Assembly: GCA_003446655.1 (NCBI GenBank)
Contig: DMCZ01000044.1
Location: 1 to 17,540, forward strand
Direction: 5' to 3'
DNA: 17,540 nucleotides
Origin: Thauera sp.
Lineage (GTDB): Bacteria > Pseudomonadota > Gammaproteobacteria > Burkholderiales > Rhodocyclaceae
Shown here: in pieces, positions 16,764-17,540 of the stretch
Layout of the letters: each line of letters opens with the position of its first letter
Position numbering within the stretch: the stretch's first letter is position 1
Made by a program: the position numbers and the translations under genes
The notes under the pieces: model-generated
Databases searched by the model: none
What the model was told of the DNA's origin: nothing
What the model saw: the letters and a program-made list of their open reading frames with translations, nothing else

Positions 16764-16802
16764 TCAGGCAGCAAACAAAGGGGGGTAACTGCCGGATTTA
16801 GG
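16728..16802. mobile_element. 75-bp palindromic element with 19-bp perfect inverted repeats (MITE-like or solo IS ends)
   Basis: CCTAAATCCGGCAGTTACC (16728-16746) and its exact complement (16784-16802) flank a 37-base centre. The centre has an inner GTTTGC/GCAAAC stem and a TGATCA palindrome (16761-16766). The arms look like transposon terminal repeats, but no transposase lies between them and I see no target-site duplication on the flanks. It could be a miniature transposable element, an internally deleted insertion sequence, or the scar of recombination between two copies. I do not recognise the family. It marks the junction between the chromosomal genes and the integron segment. Confidence 0.7.
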
Positions 16803-17024
16803 TTCACAGCTCCGCAACGCTGCCTTTCGGGGTGACAGCTTCACTCGGAAAGCTGTCTTCGGGCCATTGAGGTGCTGGACGTCTCTTGTGGGTCGGGACG
16901 CGACGAGCAACCTTCTTAGTTCGGCGCCGGAAACCGGCCGCTCAAGTTTCGCATCCCGAAAGCTGCCGGACGCCATCGAGTGCAGCCGACCCAGAGCAGC
17001 CGTAGAGCTTTTGGGAAAGCTGTC
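16803..17024 (-). other. Distal end of cassette array; probably non-coding or truncated cassette
   Basis: On the minus strand this segment begins just after the TTGAAC half-site of the neighbouring attC, so it should be the next (downstream) cassette. It has no attC of its own before the palindromic element at 16802, which suggests truncation. An 88-codon frame (TTG start at 17030, stop at 16764) crosses it, but its composition is not protein-like. The motif AGCTTTC/GAAAGCT recurs near 16852, 16970 and 17016, and GACAGCTT/AAGCTGTC forms a hairpin around 16830-16857. I see no recognisable product. Confidence 0.45.
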
Positions 17025-17102
17025 GTTCAACGTTCGAGGTAAGGGACGTCCACAAGTGGGCGAAGCCCGCTTGTGGACGTCCCCTTGACTGAGGGGTTAG
17101 GC
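17025..17102 (-). other. attC: Integron attC recombination site (78 bp)
   Basis: Read on the minus strand, the site starts with GCCTAAC (17102-17096, R'' box of RYYYAAC type) and ends with GTTGAAC (17031-17025, R' box of GTTRRRY type). Between them is a long imperfect hairpin: GGGACGTCCACAAGTGGGC (17043-17061) pairs with 17065-17083 with one mismatch around a GAA loop. TCAAGGGG on one side and CTTACCTCGAAC on the other resemble the L'' and L' boxes of chromosomal integron attC sites. The crossover point would be between G17031 and T17030 (minus strand). The final TTGAAC should belong to the next cassette, which explains why it is not the exact complement of GCCTAAC. Confidence 0.85.
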
Positions 17103-17511
17103 GTCAGCGCGCGGCGACGGTGTTGGCCTTTGGACATTCGCCGCCTTGGTTGGTTAGGGCAGGACGTAGCGCGCTAGCAGCCAGAGGGCGGCGAGAGCCA
17201 GCATGGCCCAAATGCTTTGGAAGATGGCAAGAGGACCGCGACTGGCTTGGTTGTCTTCTTGAATGCTCCAGTTGTTTCGGATGCTTTTCCATGAGTGAAT
17301 AGACATCGATCCAAAGAAGATCACTCCGTACAGCGCAAGCCACGTGTGGAAGTCTTTGAGGCTGACGTCCATGAACAAGGGCAGAGAGGCGCATAGGCCG
17401 GTCATGAAGACGAACGCCACCAAGGTGACCATCTTTTCTCGACGACTTTCTATGCGCGCGAACGGGGAACTCGGATCTGGTGGTTCAGACAAGGCCATTT
17501 TTGACGCCTAA
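17031..17511 (-). mobile_element. Complete integron gene cassette (481 bp)
   Basis: The cassette runs on the minus strand from TTAGGCGTCA (17511 downward), just inside the crossover of the preceding attC, through a single gene to the crossover base of its own attC (17031). Its 5' end is the reverse complement of its own R'' region over 11 bases (TGACGCCTAAC at 17502-17512 against GTTAGGCGTCA at 17096-17106), as required if the excised circle re-forms a full attC. Only 12 bases separate the crossover from the ATG. It is visibly less GC-rich than the chromosomal genes to the left, consistent with foreign origin. Cassettes are oriented away from the integrase, so attI/intI is expected to the right, beyond the window. 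Confidence 0.82.
17154..17498 (-). CDS. Cassette-encoded small membrane protein of unknown function (three predicted helices)
   Basis: This is a 114-residue protein that I do not recognise. A charged N-terminus (residues 1-23, Pro/Ser-rich then ESRREK) is followed by three hydrophobic segments: about 24-43 (VTLVAFVFMTGLCASLPLFM), 52-68 (TWLALYGVIFFGSMSI) and 91-112 (IFQSIWAMLALAALWLLARY). A polar loop at 69-90 (WKSIRNNWSIQEDNQASRG) separates the last two. By size and layout it is an inner-membrane protein. The ATG at 17498 lies 12 bases after the cassette boundary with no clear Shine-Dalgarno sequence, which is common for cassette genes. The TAA stop is followed by about 50 bases and then the attC. 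Being the sole gene of an integron cassette, it is likely adaptive (phage defence, stress or envelope function are typical possibilities), but nothing in the sequence shows which. Confidence 0.75.
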   Translation of the reverse strand: MALSEPPDPSSPFARIESRREKMVTLVAFVFMTGLCASLPLFMDVSLKDFHTWLALYGVIFFGSMSIHSWKSIRNNWSIQEDNQASRGPLAIFQSIWAMLALAALWLLARYVLP

Positions 17512-17521
17512 CGTAATAGGT
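17503..17521 (-). other. attC: 3' end (R' box) of the preceding attC site, cut by contig end
   Basis: GCCTAAC at 17506-17512 reads GTTAGGC on the minus strand, a perfect R' core with the crossover between G17512 and T17511. Only about nine further genomic bases (to 17521) are present, so the rest of this attC, or an attI site, lies outside the window. Confidence 0.6.
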
Positions 17522-17540
17522 CTGTCTCTTATACACATCT
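17522..17540. other. Tn5 mosaic end / Nextera adapter remnant (sequencing artefact)
   Basis: CTGTCTCTTATACACATCT is exactly the 19-base Tn5 transposase mosaic end used in Nextera-type library preparation, here as the reverse complement of AGATGTGTATAAGAGACAG and placed flush at the contig end. It should be trimmed and is not evidence of a Tn5 insertion. Confidence 0.95.

Noticed and set aside
16764..17030. 88-codon minus-strand frame, TTG start, in the array tail
   Set aside because: Its start lies in the attC half-site and its end in the inverted-repeat element. The residues look like random translation. It is used only to describe the shared PKSGSY reading.
17104..17394. 96-codon minus-strand frame overlapping the cassette gene
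   Set aside because: It is in another frame of the membrane-protein gene, starts inside it and lacks the cassette-boundary start context.
17096..17512. 11-bp inverted repeats (GTTAGGCGTCA / TGACGCCTAAC) as ends of a transposon
   Set aside because: The adjacent attC hairpin, core sites and short distance to the ATG fit an integron cassette much better. There is no transposase and no target duplication.
17522..17540. Genuine Tn5-like transposon end
   Set aside because: The exact 19-base mosaic end flush with the contig terminus is the signature of library adapters.

Overview
The window is a high-GC bacterial contig end. Codon use, gene content and protein sequences fit a betaproteobacterium of the Rhodocyclales type (Thauera/Azoarcus/Aromatoleum-like). 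This is an inference from protein style; there is no rRNA or other marker here. Both ends are assembly edges. The left end cuts through an IS1595-type transposase gene, and the right end finishes in a 19-base Tn5 mosaic-end (Nextera adapter) sequence that is not genomic.

Layout. Positions 1-180 hold the 5' end and leader of an IS1595-family transposase (minus). Positions 181-525 show nothing convincing. A minus-strand AraC-type regulator (526-1536) diverges from a four-gene beta-oxidation operon (1797-8907): AMP-forming fatty acyl-CoA ligase, FadN-type 3-hydroxyacyl-CoA dehydrogenase/enoyl-CoA hydratase fusion, FadA thiolase, and a DmdC-like ~600-residue acyl-CoA dehydrogenase. A perfect palindrome plus T-tract ends this unit. 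Next come a DUF1302-type outer-membrane barrel protein (9165-11135), a strongly structured leader, etfB and etfA (11357-13044) with a textbook rho-independent terminator, then ETF:ubiquinone oxidoreductase (13216-14850) and a type II NADH dehydrogenase (14900-16327).

These genes form one physiological module. A fatty acid is activated, passes through dehydrogenation, hydration, oxidation and thiolysis, and electrons leave by two routes: FADH2 via EtfAB and ETF-QO to quinone, and NADH via NDH-2 to quinone. The DUF1302 barrel may handle the hydrophobic substrate at the outer membrane (inference).

The last 1.2 kb is accessory DNA. A small exported His-rich, probably metal-binding protein has a (CCTG)6 tract in its leader, and its C-terminus is supplied by a 75-bp inverted-repeat element. 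Beyond that lies an integron segment on the minus strand: a complete 481-bp gene cassette encoding an unknown three-helix membrane protein, with its own 78-bp attC hairpin and the recombination core of the preceding attC. The integrase, if present, would lie to the right beyond the contig end. This integron tail and its junction with the chromosome are the most interesting part of the window.
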